Positions 1 through 10,692 of a stretch of 64,000 nucleotides of DNA are shown here, piece after piece; position 1 is the stretch's first letter, and each line of letters starts with the position of its first letter. Below the pieces are notes generated by a model, which was not told where the DNA came from, searched no databases, and saw nothing but the letters and a program-made list of their open reading frames with translations. The translations under genes were made by a program, and so were the position numbers. Source of the stretch: Streptomyces sp. NBC_01268 (GTDB taxonomy: Bacteria > Actinomycetota > Actinomycetes > Streptomycetales > Streptomycetaceae); the NCBI RefSeq assembly GCF_036240795.1, contig NZ_CP108454.1, forward strand, positions 7,624,001 to 7,688,000, in the 5' to 3' direction.

Positions 1-911
1 GCGGCGACCAGGACGCGTACGCCCGGGAGGGCGTCGGCGGGCAGGACGCGCAGCACCGACGGCGGCAGGGTCGCGTGGGTGATCCGCCGGTCCTCGGCGA
101 GACGGCTCAGACCGGGCCCGGGCAGCAGGCTGCGGGCGGGCGCCAGGACGAGCGCCGCCCCCGCGGACAGCGCCATCGCCAGCTCCCAGAAGAACGCGTC
201 GAAGCCCGGCGAGGCGAACTGCAGCACCCGGCTCTCGGCGTCCACGGCGAGGGTGTCGCGCTGGTGGGCGGTCAGGTTGGCGAGCCCGGCGCGGGTCACG
301 ACCACGCCCTTGGGCCGGCCCGTGGACCCCGAGGTGTAGATGACGTACGCGGGGAGGCCGCACTCGGCGCGCCGGGCGCCGGCCGGCGGGCCGGACGCCG
401 GGGCCCGCAGCAGCGCCGCGCGGGTCTCCGGAGCGTCCAGGTCGGTACGGGGGACCGCGCTGCCGGCCGGGAGGACCGTGCCGGACTCCGCGAGGAGCAG
501 CGCGGGGGCCGCGTCGCCCAGGATGTGGGCGATGCGCTCCTCCGGGTAGCCGGGGTCCACCGGAAGGTGGGCGGCCCCGGTCTTCAGGACCGCGAGGACG
601 GCGACGACCAGCTCCACGGAGCGGTCGACCGCCGAGGCGACCACCGTCCCCGGTCCGGCCCCCCGCGCGGCCAGCAGGTGGGCCAGCCGGTCGGCGCGCG
701 CGTCGAGTTCCGCGTACGTGACCGCCTCCTCCTCGAAGAGCACGGCCGTGGCGTCCGGGGCGGTCGTGACCCGCTCCTCGAAGAGGTCGAGCAACGGGCG
801 CGCGGGGGCGTGCGCGTCGTCCTGGGACGCGGCGCCCTCGGCGCTCCGGACGTTCGCGTCCGGGGCTGCGCCCTCGGGAGGTAACGGGTGTTCGGGCGCG
901 CTGGTGACCAC
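1..911 (-). CDS. NRPS, N-terminal adenylation domain (partial at left edge)
   Basis: First 303 codons of a nonribosomal peptide synthetase; the rest lies beyond the left edge. The start is GTG at 911, six bases after AAGGAG. After about 40 poorly conserved residues an AMP-binding adenylation domain begins (A1-like 'VTYAELDARADRLA'). The phosphate-binding core A3 'YTSGSTGRPKG' starts at residue 192. 'FDAFFWEL' supplies D238, A239 and W242, which align with pocket positions 235, 236 and 239 of GrsA; the Asp that holds the substrate alpha-amino group is therefore present. The remaining specificity residues are outside the window, so no substrate can be named. No condensation domain precedes the A domain, which suggests a loading module or a stand-alone A-T protein (inference). 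It diverges from an MFS exporter that may export the product. Confidence 0.9.
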   Translation of the reverse strand, partial: MVTSAPEHPLPPEGAAPDANVRSAEGAASQDDAHAPARPLLDLFEERVTTAPDATAVLFEEEAVTYAELDARADRLAHLLAARGAGPGTVVASAVDRSVELVVAVLAVLKTGAAHLPVDPGYPEERIAHILGDAAPALLLAESGTVLPAGSAVPRTDLDAPETRAALLRAPASGPPAGARRAECGLPAYVIYTSGSTGRPKGVVVTRAGLANLTAHQRDTLAVDAESRVLQFASPGFDAFFWELAMALSAGAALVLAPARSLLPGPGLSRLAEDRRITHATLPPSVLRVLPADALPGVRVLVA

Positions 912-1153
912 GGACAGCTCCTTGCACGGGAAAGGGGGTGGTGCCGGTGCGGGTGCAGCCGGGGTGACCGGGCGCGGGCGCGAGCTGGACGTCGTCGAGC
1001 CTAAGCGGCACCAGCGGGAAATGGCCACTCTGGTTTCCAGGGCGGGGAACTTGTACGATCCAGCACCAACTCCCGGCCCCCGCACGTACGCTGAGGCGCG
1101 TTCGAACATCCGTCGCGTCTGCTCCATCGGCGTGTGACCGAAGTCCGGAGGCC

Positions 1154-2434
1154 GTGCCGGTGTCCGCCCCGCCCACTGCCGCGCGGTCCGCGCGAGGCCA
1201 CGCCCCCCGCCCGCACCGGAACGTCCGGTTGCTGCTCGTCGGCGAGACCACCAGCAAGCTGGGCACCAGCGTGACGTCCGTCCTGCTGCCCCTCGTGGCC
1301 GTCACCGCCCTCGACGCCTCGCCGTTCATGATGGGCGTGCTCACCGCCGCCCCGTGGCTGCCGTGGCTGCTCATCGGTCTGCCCGCCGGTGCGTGGGTCG
1401 ACCGGCTCGCCCCGCGCCGGGTGATGCTCGTGTGCAACGGCGTCTCCGCGGCGGTGTTCGTGAGCGTGCCGCTCACCTGGTGGCTGGGCGCGCTCACCCT
1501 GGGGCACGTCCTGGCGGCGGCCCTGGTCTCCGGCGCCGCCTCCGTCTTCTTCTCCACCGCCTACTCGGCCTATCTGCCCCGGCTGGTCCCGACGGACGCC
1601 CTGATGGGACGCAACGCGCAACTCCAGGCCGGGGACCAGGCCGCCAGGGTCGCGGGTCCGGGGCTCGGGGGGGTGATCGCCCAGACCGTCGGCAGCGTGC
1701 CGGGCCTGCTGCTCGACGCGGCGTCCTTCGTCGTCTCGACGGTCTGTCTCCTCGCCATCCGCACCGAAGGTCCGGGCCCCGCCCCGGCGCCCCGGCGCCC
1801 GCTGGGCCGGGAGATCGCCGACGGCCTGCGGTTCGTCGTCGGGGATCCGTGGGTCCGGGCCGTCACCGCGTTCGGCGCCGCGGTCAACCTGGCGATGGCC
1901 GGGTTCCAGGCCGTCCAGATCGTCTTCCTCGTACGGACCGTCGGCGTCGGCTCGGACACCCTGGGGTGGCTCGTCTCCTGCGGCGGTCTCGGCGGGGTCC
2001 TCGGCGGCCTCGTGGCCGGGCGGCTCGCCCGACGCCTGGGCACGGCGCGCGCCCTGCTGGCCGTCCAGTTCGCCGCCGCGCCCTTCGGGCTGCTCGCCGG
2101 GCTCGCCGGGCCCGGGCCGAGGCTGGCGTTCTTCGTGCTCGGTACGGGCGTGATGTTCGCGGGGGTCGTGGCCTGCAACGTCATCGTCGTCAGCTTCCGG
2201 CAGGCCTACTGCCCGCCCGGGATGCTGGGCCGTGTCACCGCGACGACCCTGTTCCTCAACTTCGGCACCATCCCGGTCGGCGCCCTCCTGGGCGGCTCCC
2301 TCGCCTCCCTCGTCGGCGCCCGCGCCACGCTGTGGGTCGTGACCGCCGCGCTGCCGGCCGCCGGCCTCTTCCTGGTCGTGGGGCCGCTGCGCGGCCTCCG
2401 CGACCTCCCCGGCGCGCCGGCCGCCGACGGCTGA
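1154..2434 (+). CDS. MFS transporter (EntS-like drug/siderophore exporter family)
   Basis: Integral membrane protein of 426 residues with about twelve hydrophobic segments, the normal size for a major facilitator exporter. The N-terminal half has the MFS loop signature 'GAWVDRLAPRRVMLVCN' after the second helix, and a related 'GRLARRLGTARALL' follows helix 8, as expected for the internal repeat. The start is GTG at 1154, a few bases behind CCGGAGG. It is transcribed away from the NRPS gene across a 242-base shared promoter region. Families of this type export siderophores, peptides or drugs by proton antiport. Export of the neighbouring NRPS product is plausible but is inferred from position only. 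Confidence 0.88.
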   Translation: MPVSAPPTAARSARGHAPRPHRNVRLLLVGETTSKLGTSVTSVLLPLVAVTALDASPFMMGVLTAAPWLPWLLIGLPAGAWVDRLAPRRVMLVCNGVSAAVFVSVPLTWWLGALTLGHVLAAALVSGAASVFFSTAYSAYLPRLVPTDALMGRNAQLQAGDQAARVAGPGLGGVIAQTVGSVPGLLLDAASFVVSTVCLLAIRTEGPGPAPAPRRPLGREIADGLRFVVGDPWVRAVTAFGAAVNLAMAGFQAVQIVFLVRTVGVGSDTLGWLVSCGGLGGVLGGLVAGRLARRLGTARALLAVQFAAAPFGLLAGLAGPGPRLAFFVLGTGVMFAGVVACNVIVVSFRQAYCPPGMLGRVTATTLFLNFGTIPVGALLGGSLASLVGARATLWVVTAALPAAGLFLVVGPLRGLRDLPGAPAADG

Positions 2435-2489
2435 CCAGCGCACGGGGGGGTGACGTCCGCCGGTGCCCGGTGGGCACCGGCGAACCGGT

Positions 2490-4811
2490 TCACCTGGTCT
2501 GCGTGGAGAGGCTCACCCCGCTGAAGTCCTGCGCGGCGGCGAGGCTGAAGTAGACCCAGCCGGCGGGCGGGTTGTCGATCGTCAGCGTCTCGCCGTTCCC
2601 GGAGTTGGTGGACTTCGCCTGGTAGGCGGTGGTGGTGGCCCAGCTGCCGCCGCCGTAGTAGAGGTCGGCGTTGCCGGTGCCGCCGCTGCTGGTGATCGTC
2701 AGCTGCTTCACGCCGGCCGGCAGGTACACGAAGTGGTAGCTGTAGTTCCCGGTGGCGGCGGAGAGGCCGTCCCGGCGGCAGTTCTGGTCGAACTGACGGG
2801 TGTCCGCGATGGTGCAGAGCGGGACGGCAGCGGCCGTCGAGGCGTCCGGCAGCGTTCCGCAGCCGTTGGTCGCGCAGTCCGTCGACAGCCAGGTCGCGAA
2901 GTCGGCGTCGTAGCGGGTGCCGATGGTCTGCTTCAGGACGGCACGGGCGCCCGTCCAGTCACCGGAGCGGTACTTGCCGAGCACGGTCTGGACGTCCGCG
3001 GGGTGCTTCTGCAGCATGTAGCGGACCGCGAGCCAGCCCCAGCGGTAGACCCGGTTCGAGTTGACCTCGGGGTCCTCCTCCTGGCCGTAGACGGTGTCGA
3101 AGAGGTCGCTGAGCTTGTACGTGTTCTTGGCGGCCTCGGCGATCGCGTCGGAGTTGCGCTCGTTGCGGTAGCCGTACGAGATGTTCTCGGCTATGCCCTC
3201 GACCCACCAGATCGTCGGCGTGACGATGCCCGCCTCGAAGTCGCCGTACATGTTGTAGCGGCCGTCGAGGTAGTGGGTGTACTCGTGGTTCAGGTTCCAG
3301 ATCTGGAAGTCCGGGCGCAGCCAGCTGGCCTCGTGGGCGATGAAGCGGGCCTGGTTGCCGGGGACGGCCGGGTTGCCCTCCTCGTACATGCCGCCGTTGT
3401 CGACGTCGATGTTGTAGATCGCCCAGGCGTACAGCGCGTACTGGGTGTAGTCGTCGAAGGCGACGACCTCCAGGTTGGTGTTCACGTCACCGGGGATCGC
3501 GCCCTTGTCACCGATGATCCGGTGGAAGTAGGCGTCCTGGTTGACCAGGCTCGTGCAGGTGCTCGCCAGCTGCGCGGGCGACATGTCCTGGGCGCGGATC
3601 GTGAGCTCGGGGCCACAGGTGTGCTGGATCGGCAGGACCAGCGGCAGCACCCGCTCGCCCAGGTCGCAGATGGCGTACGCGGCGCAGTTGCCCTTGTCGT
3701 ACTGGCGCGTGGCCCAGCCCAGGTTCATGGTGATCGGCGCGGTGGGGCCGACGTTCGGGTACCGGTTGATCAGGTTCTTCAGGAGCGGGCGGACCCGGTC
3801 CTTGAGCTCGGGGACGTCGAGGGCGTAGCCGAGGTAGCGGCCGACGTTGCTGACGACGTCGAGACGGTTCAGCTGCGCCTCGTTGCGCGTGATGAAGCCG
3901 GCCCAGGTGTCGAGGATGGCGGGGTCGGCCTTGAGGGCGGCCCGCCAGCCGCGGGCGTCGTTCTTCGCCTTGAAGCCGTTCTCGACGACCCACTCGACGT
4001 GCTGCATGGTGAGGTTCATCTGGCTCGGCCACGTGCCGTCGTAGCCGCCGAGCAGCCACTTCACGACACCGGCGTAGCGGCCGGCCTCGTGGGTGCTGTC
4101 GATCAGCGTGACGACCTCGTTGAGGATCGCGCCGTTGGCGTCGGTGACGTCCTTGCTGCGCGGGGCGGCGAAGAACGCGTCGAGCGCGCCGCGCGCCGCG
4201 CCCTGCAGCGCGGTGCCGTAGTCGCCGACGACGTCCGCGTTGTTGTCCTGCACGTAGTAGCCGGCGCGCAGGAACAGGACCAGCTGCCCGACGGAGGCGC
4301 TGTTGTCGCCGGTGTAGGTGGCGGAGCTGTCGCGCAGCGCGTTGGCGACGGTCACCATCTGGGCCTCGCGGAAGGTCTTCCGCGCGTCCTCGCCGGTGAG
4401 GCTGAACAGGGGGTACGTACAGGTGATCTGCGGGAGCGCCTTGAGCTGCTGGACCAGCGTGCTGCCCGTGGAGTTGATGACGCCGGAGAGGTCACCGCAC
4501 GCGTCCGCGGCGGCCGACGCCGACTTGCTCGCCTTGAGGGCGGGGGCCGCGACCGGGCCGGACTCCTCGGCGCCGTCCTGCGAGGAGAGCCGGAAGCGCG
4601 GGTTCTTGCTGATCGCGTTCGGCGACTTGGGGACCGGGATCGCCCGCGGCGCCGGGGCCGCGGCGCCGTGCGCCCGCGCACCGGCCGGAGCGGTGTCGCC
4701 GAGGGCGGCGGCCTGGCCCTGCGGGGCGAACAGACCGAGCGTGATGAAGACGGCTGCGCCGAGGACCGGAAGTCTTCGCGCGCGGGTCTTCGCTGTCCGG
4801 AAGGGATGCAT
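2490..4811 (-). CDS. secreted microbial collagenase (peptidase M9) with PPC domain
   Basis: Secreted zinc metalloprotease of 773 residues that should cleave collagen or gelatin outside the cell. A basic, hydrophobic signal peptide (FRTAKTRARRLPVLGAAVFI) ends near an AQ/AA-rich cleavage zone. An M9 N-terminal activator region occupies roughly residues 80-450. The catalytic domain has HEYTH at 509-513 and the downstream zinc ligand E538 in 'WWVEGIAEN'. The last ~110 residues form a bacterial pre-peptidase C-terminal (PPC) domain with the motif 'GNADLYY'. An in-frame start exists 45 bases upstream (4856), but only the ATG at 4811 has a GGAGG at good spacing. It stands alone and points away from the decayed region at 4974-5742. 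Confidence 0.93.
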   Translation of the reverse strand: MHPFRTAKTRARRLPVLGAAVFITLGLFAPQGQAAALGDTAPAGARAHGAAAPAPRAIPVPKSPNAISKNPRFRLSSQDGAEESGPVAAPALKASKSASAAADACGDLSGVINSTGSTLVQQLKALPQITCTYPLFSLTGEDARKTFREAQMVTVANALRDSSATYTGDNSASVGQLVLFLRAGYYVQDNNADVVGDYGTALQGAARGALDAFFAAPRSKDVTDANGAILNEVVTLIDSTHEAGRYAGVVKWLLGGYDGTWPSQMNLTMQHVEWVVENGFKAKNDARGWRAALKADPAILDTWAGFITRNEAQLNRLDVVSNVGRYLGYALDVPELKDRVRPLLKNLINRYPNVGPTAPITMNLGWATRQYDKGNCAAYAICDLGERVLPLVLPIQHTCGPELTIRAQDMSPAQLASTCTSLVNQDAYFHRIIGDKGAIPGDVNTNLEVVAFDDYTQYALYAWAIYNIDVDNGGMYEEGNPAVPGNQARFIAHEASWLRPDFQIWNLNHEYTHYLDGRYNMYGDFEAGIVTPTIWWVEGIAENISYGYRNERNSDAIAEAAKNTYKLSDLFDTVYGQEEDPEVNSNRVYRWGWLAVRYMLQKHPADVQTVLGKYRSGDWTGARAVLKQTIGTRYDADFATWLSTDCATNGCGTLPDASTAAAVPLCTIADTRQFDQNCRRDGLSAATGNYSYHFVYLPAGVKQLTITSSGGTGNADLYYGGGSWATTTAYQAKSTNSGNGETLTIDNPPAGWVYFSLAAAQDFSGVSLSTQTR

Positions 4812-4973
4812 CTGTGGGGGCCTCCGGGGCCGTTGAGGCCACGTGCTGGGTAACACGGGCAGTCGACATGTGACGTGTAAAATTTCACATGTCGCATTGT
4901 TCTGGAAGCCCTCTGGCCGGATTCCTTTTCCGGCTTCGTGGAAAGCCCCGGCTCAATGCCCCGGTATGGCTCT

Positions 4974-5369
4974 TTAGCTGGCGCTATGTGGCAGACGCCG
5001 TTGCGCGGGTGCCGAGCGGGAACCGCCGCCCCGGCGAGCCGAGGCGGCCCAGGAGACGGGCGGGAGGAGGTCGCGCAGCTGCCGCTCGTTGCAGGCGGCG
5101 GTGCCGACGATGGACTGGGCGAGCCAGGAGAGCAGGAACAGCAGGGCCATCGCGGTCCCCGGGGACCGCGAGTACAGGTGCTGCCGCCGGCCCTTCGTCC
5201 CCGCCCAGCGCGGCGAGTCGGCGTGGGCGTGCGCGCCGATCTCCTGCTCACCGTCGCTCTCCGGACCCGCCTTGTGGAGCTCCTTGGACTCGGGCGAGCC
5301 CCCCCCGCGACCTTCCACCCGCGACGCGTCGGCCCCGCACCCGGACAACAGGAGGGCCGTCAGCGCCAC
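4974..5369 (-). pseudogene. DUF6766-like membrane protein remnant fused to a lipoprotein-like start
   Basis: An open frame of 131 codons that looks like a scar, not a working gene. The first ~16 residues resemble a lipoprotein leader (LTALLLSGCGA). From 'GSPESKELHKAG' through 'YSRSPGTAMALLFLLSWLAQSIVG' and 'CNERQLRDLLPPVSW' it matches the middle of DUF6766 membrane proteins as I remember them. It then loses similarity after 'VSWAA'. In the next frame 'LGSPGRRF' looks like a shifted continuation of the usual 'YLGSxxFW'. The usual C-terminal 'FQNWQSEFL' half is missing. Origin by deletion plus frameshift is my inference. The 162 bases between this frame and the collagenase start show nothing recognisable. 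Confidence 0.5.
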
Positions 5370-5385
5370 GCCCAGGACCGCCGCC

Positions 5386-5418
5386 GCGCTCCTCCCGCGG
5401 GGCCCGCGGGAGGAGCGC
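5386..5418 (-). terminator. perfect 15-bp hairpin, probable terminator
   Basis: Arms 5386-5400 (GCGCTCCTCCCGCGG) and 5404-5418 are perfectly complementary around a 3-nt loop. The hairpin starts 12 bases past the stop of the hemerythrin remnant. No T-run follows, as is common for actinobacterial terminators. Confidence 0.65.
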
Positions 5419-5430
5419 CGGCAAGGACCG

Positions 5431-5742
5431 TCACTCGCCCGCGCTCGGCACCGCGAGGGGAGCCCGGGAAGCCCTGCCCTTCTCGGCCTCCAGCCGCTCG
5501 CCGAGCTCGGTGAGCCGATTGCGCCCCATCGCCTTCCGTACGTCGGGGAACCACTCCTTCTCCTCTTCCTCGACGTGGTGGCGGACGTTCTCGATCAGCA
5601 CGGTCGTCTTGGCCTCGAAGCGTTCGTCGGCCGCGTCCATGTCCTGGAGCTCGGAGAGCGTCCACACCACGGCGTGGTGCTCCTCGATGCTCTCGAGGAT
5701 GTGATCAGTGGTGTCCGGAGCGGCCTCGCGGGCGGCGGGATA
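5431..5742 (-). pseudogene. 5'-truncated hemerythrin HHE-domain protein
   Basis: C-terminal half of an HHE cation-binding (hemerythrin-like) protein. Visible motifs are 'DHILESIEEHHAVVWTLSEL' and 'HHVEEEEKEWFPDVRKAMGR', which carry His/Glu ligands of the di-iron site in helices 3 and 4. The similarity starts abruptly at 'YPAAREAAP'. Upstream the same frame is non-conserved and meets a TAG, and no ATG or GTG with a ribosome binding site precedes the homologous part. Only an internal GTG GTG around codon 25 could start translation, which would lose further conserved sequence. I therefore call it a pseudogene. It lies beside the DUF6766 remnant, so one deletion event may have damaged both. Bases 5743-5907 show nothing recognisable. 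Confidence 0.6.
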
Positions 5743-5907
5743 GCCCTCCCGGCCCCGACCGGCGGCCGGCCGTCTGTGCCTCCGCGGCTACCCCGGCACA
5801 CGTCCCGCAACGGCATCGGGTGCCTCGGGGGCCGGGCCCGCCACGAAGGGGCGGATCACGGCCGCGCGTCCCCCGTTACGCGGCGCATCTTCGGGTAGCC
5901 GCACCGC

Positions 5908-7161
5908 ATGACCCCTCCCAAGCCCTTCGCGGCTCCCCTGCACGACGGCACCCTCGGCGCGCTGGCCCAGGGGTACGCGTGGCTTCCCGACCGGATGCGG
6001 TCCGTCGACGGCGCGGTGTACCGGACCCGCCTGCTGGGCAGGCCCGCCATCGCCGTCCGGGGGCCGGAGGCGGTGCGCTTCTTCTACGACGAGGGGCATG
6101 TCGTGAGGAAGGAGGCGCTGCCCGGACCCGTTCTGGACACCCTCTTCGGGCACGGGGCCGTGCAGAGCCTCGACGGGGAGGCGCACCGGGCCCGCGAGGT
6201 GCTGTTCCCGGCCCTCCTCAAGGACGAGAGGGGCATCGCGGACCTGGACGCCCACGTCAGGCGCCGTTGGCGCGAGGCGGCGGCAGCGGCGGCCCGGCAC
6301 GGCGACCCCGTCGTGCTGTTCGACGAGGTCGCCCAGGTCCTGGCCCTCGCCGTGCGTGACTGGGCGGGCCTCCCCCTGTCCGACGCGGAGACCGGGGAGC
6401 TCGCGCGCGACTGCACGGCCATGGTCGACGGTTTCGCCACCCCCGGTCTGCGCCACCTGCGAGCCCGCAGGGCCCGGACCCGGCAGGAGACGGCGCTGGG
6501 TGCCCTCGTCGACGCCGTGCGCGAGGAACCGCCGCCGGCCGTCGGCCGGCCGACGGTGCTGGAAGAGGTGGCGCGGCACCGGGACCCGGACGGCACGCTC
6601 CTCGACCCGCACACGGCGGTGGTGGAACTGCTGAACATCGTCCGCCCCACGATCGCGATCGCCTGGTTCGTGACCTTCGCGGCGCACGCCCTGCACCGCT
6701 GGCCGCATCATCGGGGGCTGCTGCGCGCCGACCCCACCGGCGTGCATGCCGTGGCCTTCGCCCATGAGGTGCGGCGCTTCTACCCGTTCGCGCCCTTCGT
6801 CGGCGGTCTCGCCGCCCGGGACCTCACGTGGCAGGGCGAACGGATCGAAGAGGGCGCCATGGTCCTGCTCGACCTCTACGGGCAGAACCACGACCCGGAT
6901 TTGTGGGACCACCCCTACCGCTTCGACCCGCACCGTTTCGCCGGTGCCCACCGACCCCCCGACCGGCTCGTGCCCCAGAGGGGAGGAGACCCGGCCCTCG
7001 GGCACCGCTGCCCCGGCGAGGACATCACCGTCACGCTGCTCGCGACGCTCGTGGGCGAACTGGCCCGGCTGGAGTACGCCGTCCCCGACCAGGATCTGAC
7101 CATTCCCCTGTCGAGGGTGCCGACCCTCCCCCGCAGCGGCCTCGTCCTCCGCTTGCCGTGA
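5908..7161 (+). CDS. cytochrome P450, CYP152 (fatty-acid peroxygenase) type
   Basis: Haem-thiolate enzyme of 417 residues. It resembles the CYP152 peroxygenases (P450 BS-beta, SP-alpha, OleT), which use hydrogen peroxide to hydroxylate or decarboxylate fatty acids without a redox partner. The I-helix reads 'NIVRPTIAIAWF': R246-P247 replaces the usual acid-alcohol pair and in CYP152 binds the substrate carboxylate. 'RRFYPFAPFVGG' and the haem-ligand motif 'HRCPGE' with C368 are present. The residue aligned with position 85 of BS-beta/OleT is Q86 ('AVQSLDG'), as in hydroxylases, whereas OleT has His. I infer hydroxylation more than alkene formation. The start ATG at 5908 has only a weak ribosome binding site. 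Confidence 0.88.
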   Translation: MTPPKPFAAPLHDGTLGALAQGYAWLPDRMRSVDGAVYRTRLLGRPAIAVRGPEAVRFFYDEGHVVRKEALPGPVLDTLFGHGAVQSLDGEAHRAREVLFPALLKDERGIADLDAHVRRRWREAAAAAARHGDPVVLFDEVAQVLALAVRDWAGLPLSDAETGELARDCTAMVDGFATPGLRHLRARRARTRQETALGALVDAVREEPPPAVGRPTVLEEVARHRDPDGTLLDPHTAVVELLNIVRPTIAIAWFVTFAAHALHRWPHHRGLLRADPTGVHAVAFAHEVRRFYPFAPFVGGLAARDLTWQGERIEEGAMVLLDLYGQNHDPDLWDHPYRFDPHRFAGAHRPPDRLVPQRGGDPALGHRCPGEDITVTLLATLVGELARLEYAVPDQDLTIPLSRVPTLPRSGLVLRLP

Positions 7162-7250
7162 CGAGGCGATCGTGGGATTGATCCGCATTCTGGCGGGTAC
7201 GCGCGCAGAGATCCCGATTGGTCCTTGAGGAAGCGAAGGAGGAAATGATC

Positions 7251-7898
7251 GTGAGCATGGTGGAGCAGACGATCGACGTGGATGTCCCGCTGCGGAACGT
7301 CTACAACCAGTGGACCCAGTTCGAGGACTTCCCGCACTTCATGGAGGGCGTGGAGGACGTCCGGCAGATCGACGACAGCCACTGCCACTGGAGCACCAAG
7401 GTCGGCGGAGTCCGGCGCGAGTTCGACACCGAGATCATCGACCAGCTCCCGGACGAGCGCATCGCCTGGCGCACCGTGGGCGGCGACGTCAAGCAGAAGG
7501 GTGTCGTCACCTTCCAGTCGCTCGACCCGGACCACACGCGGGTACGGCTGGCCATGGACATGGACCCGCAGGGCATGACCGAGAAGGCCGGCGACGCGCT
7601 CGGCTTCCTGGACCGCCGCGTCAAGGGTGACCTCAAGCGGTTCAAGGGCTTCATCGAGGAGCACGGGCACGAGACCGGCCAGTGGCGCGGCCGCATCCGC
7701 CCGTCCGACAGGACGTCGCCCGGCGGGATGGCGACCGGCGGGCCGCCCTCCGGGCAGACGCCCCCCGGTGGGATGACCCCGGATCCGCTGCGGGACGGGG
7801 GCCCCATGGGCGGTGGCACGACGGGTCAGCCCGGGCCCCGCCCCGCCCCCGACACCTGGCAGCTGCCGCCGGGGCCGGGTGACCCGGGAATCCGCTGA
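7251..7898 (+). CDS. SRPBCC (START-like) protein, cyclase/dehydrase type
   Basis: Protein of about 215 residues. Residues 1-140 have the polyketide_cyc2/SRPBCC pattern: 'IDVDVPLRNVYNQWTQFEDFP', 'FMEGVEDVRQIDD', 'ERIAWRTVGGDVKQKGVVTF'. The family binds hydrophobic ligands in a helix-grip fold. The tail from ~150 onward is low complexity, rich in Gly, Pro and Met with repeated 'GGM', and is probably disordered. The long frame opens at 7218, but the GGAGG at 7238-7242 is best spaced for the GTG at 7251. It lies 89 bases behind the P450 and may be co-transcribed. Ligand and role are unknown. The 210 bases after it hold no recognisable gene. Confidence 0.8.
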   Translation: MSMVEQTIDVDVPLRNVYNQWTQFEDFPHFMEGVEDVRQIDDSHCHWSTKVGGVRREFDTEIIDQLPDERIAWRTVGGDVKQKGVVTFQSLDPDHTRVRLAMDMDPQGMTEKAGDALGFLDRRVKGDLKRFKGFIEEHGHETGQWRGRIRPSDRTSPGGMATGGPPSGQTPPGGMTPDPLRDGGPMGGGTTGQPGPRPAPDTWQLPPGPGDPGIR

Positions 7899-8108
7899 CG
7901 CCGCCGCGTTCCCCACCCGGACGACAAGGCGTCCGACGGGGCGAACCAGACCCTGCCCGTGCCCGCCCCGCCGGACGCCGAACGCCGGACCGACGCGGGC
8001 GGCCGCGGCAGGGCCTGACAGATCCGACGGGCCGCCGTAGGCATCGGCCGGGCCGGGCTGGGCAGACGCTCACCGGTGGGTCGCGCCTCACGTAGTACAG
8101 GAGCACCG

Positions 8109-9189
8109 ATGCGCACCGTCGGAGTCGAAGAGGAACTGCTGCTCGTCAGCGCCACGACCGGGGCGCCGATCGCCGTCTCGTCCGCGGTGCTCGCCGCCCT
8201 GGCGCTCGGCGGTGACGAACACGCGCGGGGCGTCTTCGAGAAGGAGCTGCACCAGGAGCAGCTGGAATTCGCCACCCGTCCCCTGAGCGACATGCGCGAA
8301 CTGCGCACCGAGATCGTCCGGTGGCGCGGTGAGGCCGCCCGCCACGCGAAGGAGGCGGGGGCGGGGGTCGCCGCCCTGGCGACCTCGCCGCTGCCCGTGG
8401 AGCCCTCCAGGAACCTCGGCCGCCGCTACCGCTGGATGGCGGAACAGTTCGCCCTCACCACGCAGGAACAGCTGACCTGCGGGTGTCACGTCCACGTGTC
8501 CGTGGAGTCCGACGAGGAGGGCGTCGGCGTGCTGGACCGGATCCGGCCCTGGCTGTACCTCCTCAACGCGATCAGCGGCAACTCGCCGTTCTGGGGCGGC
8601 CAGGACAGCGGGTACAGCAGCTACCGGAGCCGCGTCTGGAACCGGTGGCCGTCCGCCGGGCCGTACGAGCCGTTCGGCAGCGCCGAGGGCTATCACGAGC
8701 AGGTGCGCGACATGCTGGCCACCGGTGTCCTGCGCGACAAGGGTATGATCTACTTCGACGCCCGGCTCTCCCACAGCTACCCCACCGTGGAGATCCGCGT
8801 CGCCGACGTCTGTCTGGACGTGGACACCACCGTGCTGGTGGCGACCCTCGCCCGCGGCCTCGTCGAGACCGCCGCCCGCGCCTGGCGCGAGGGCGCGCCG
8901 CCCGCCCGCGTCCCGGTGGGCGTGCTGCGGCTCGCGTCCTGGCGGGCCGCCCGGTCCGGACTCCGCGGGCCGTTGCTCGACCCCCGCACCCTGCGCGAGA
9001 CTCCGGCCGAGGCGGCCCTGGAGGTCCTGCTCGACCACACCGACGCGGCCCTGCGCGCCTGCGGCGACCGCGACCGGGCGCATCGGACCCTGGCGGCCCT
9101 GATCACCCGCGGCGGCGGCGCACAGCGACAGCGCGAACTCCACCGGGACGGCCGGGACCTCGTTGAGGTGGTTCGGGAGTGCGTACGGA

Positions 9190-9212
<23 letters not shown>
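8109..9212 (+). CDS. YbdK-type carboxylate-amine ligase (glutamate-cysteine ligase family 2)
   Basis: ATP-dependent ligase-like protein of 367 residues in the GCS2/YbdK family, whose members couple glutamate to an amine such as cysteine. Evidence is the N-terminal 'VGVEEELLLV', the Glu-rich 'FEKELHQEQLEFAT' loop that positions Mg-ATP, 'CGCHVHVSV' and 'TVEIRVADVCLDVDTTV'. ATG at 8109 follows AGGAG; a longer in-frame start at 8076 lacks one. Many actinobacteria carry several paralogues with unknown true substrates, so only weak gamma-glutamyl-ligase activity can be predicted. Its 3' end overlaps the convergent GH1 gene by 23 bases. Confidence 0.88.
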
Positions 9213-10665
<1,453 letters not shown>

Positions 10666-10692
10666 GGCGTACGGACTCCTCGGAGGGCGTCG

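Noticed and set aside
2463..4853. A 796-codon plus-strand frame opposite the collagenase
   Set aside because: Val/Gly/Arg-rich mirror frame typical of GC-rich DNA; the minus strand has HEYTH, a signal peptide and a PPC domain.
4812..4973. A promoter-linked small ORF upstream of the collagenase (4856 start)
   Set aside because: The extra 15 codons lack a ribosome binding site and would put a Pro/Arg-rich stretch before the signal peptide.
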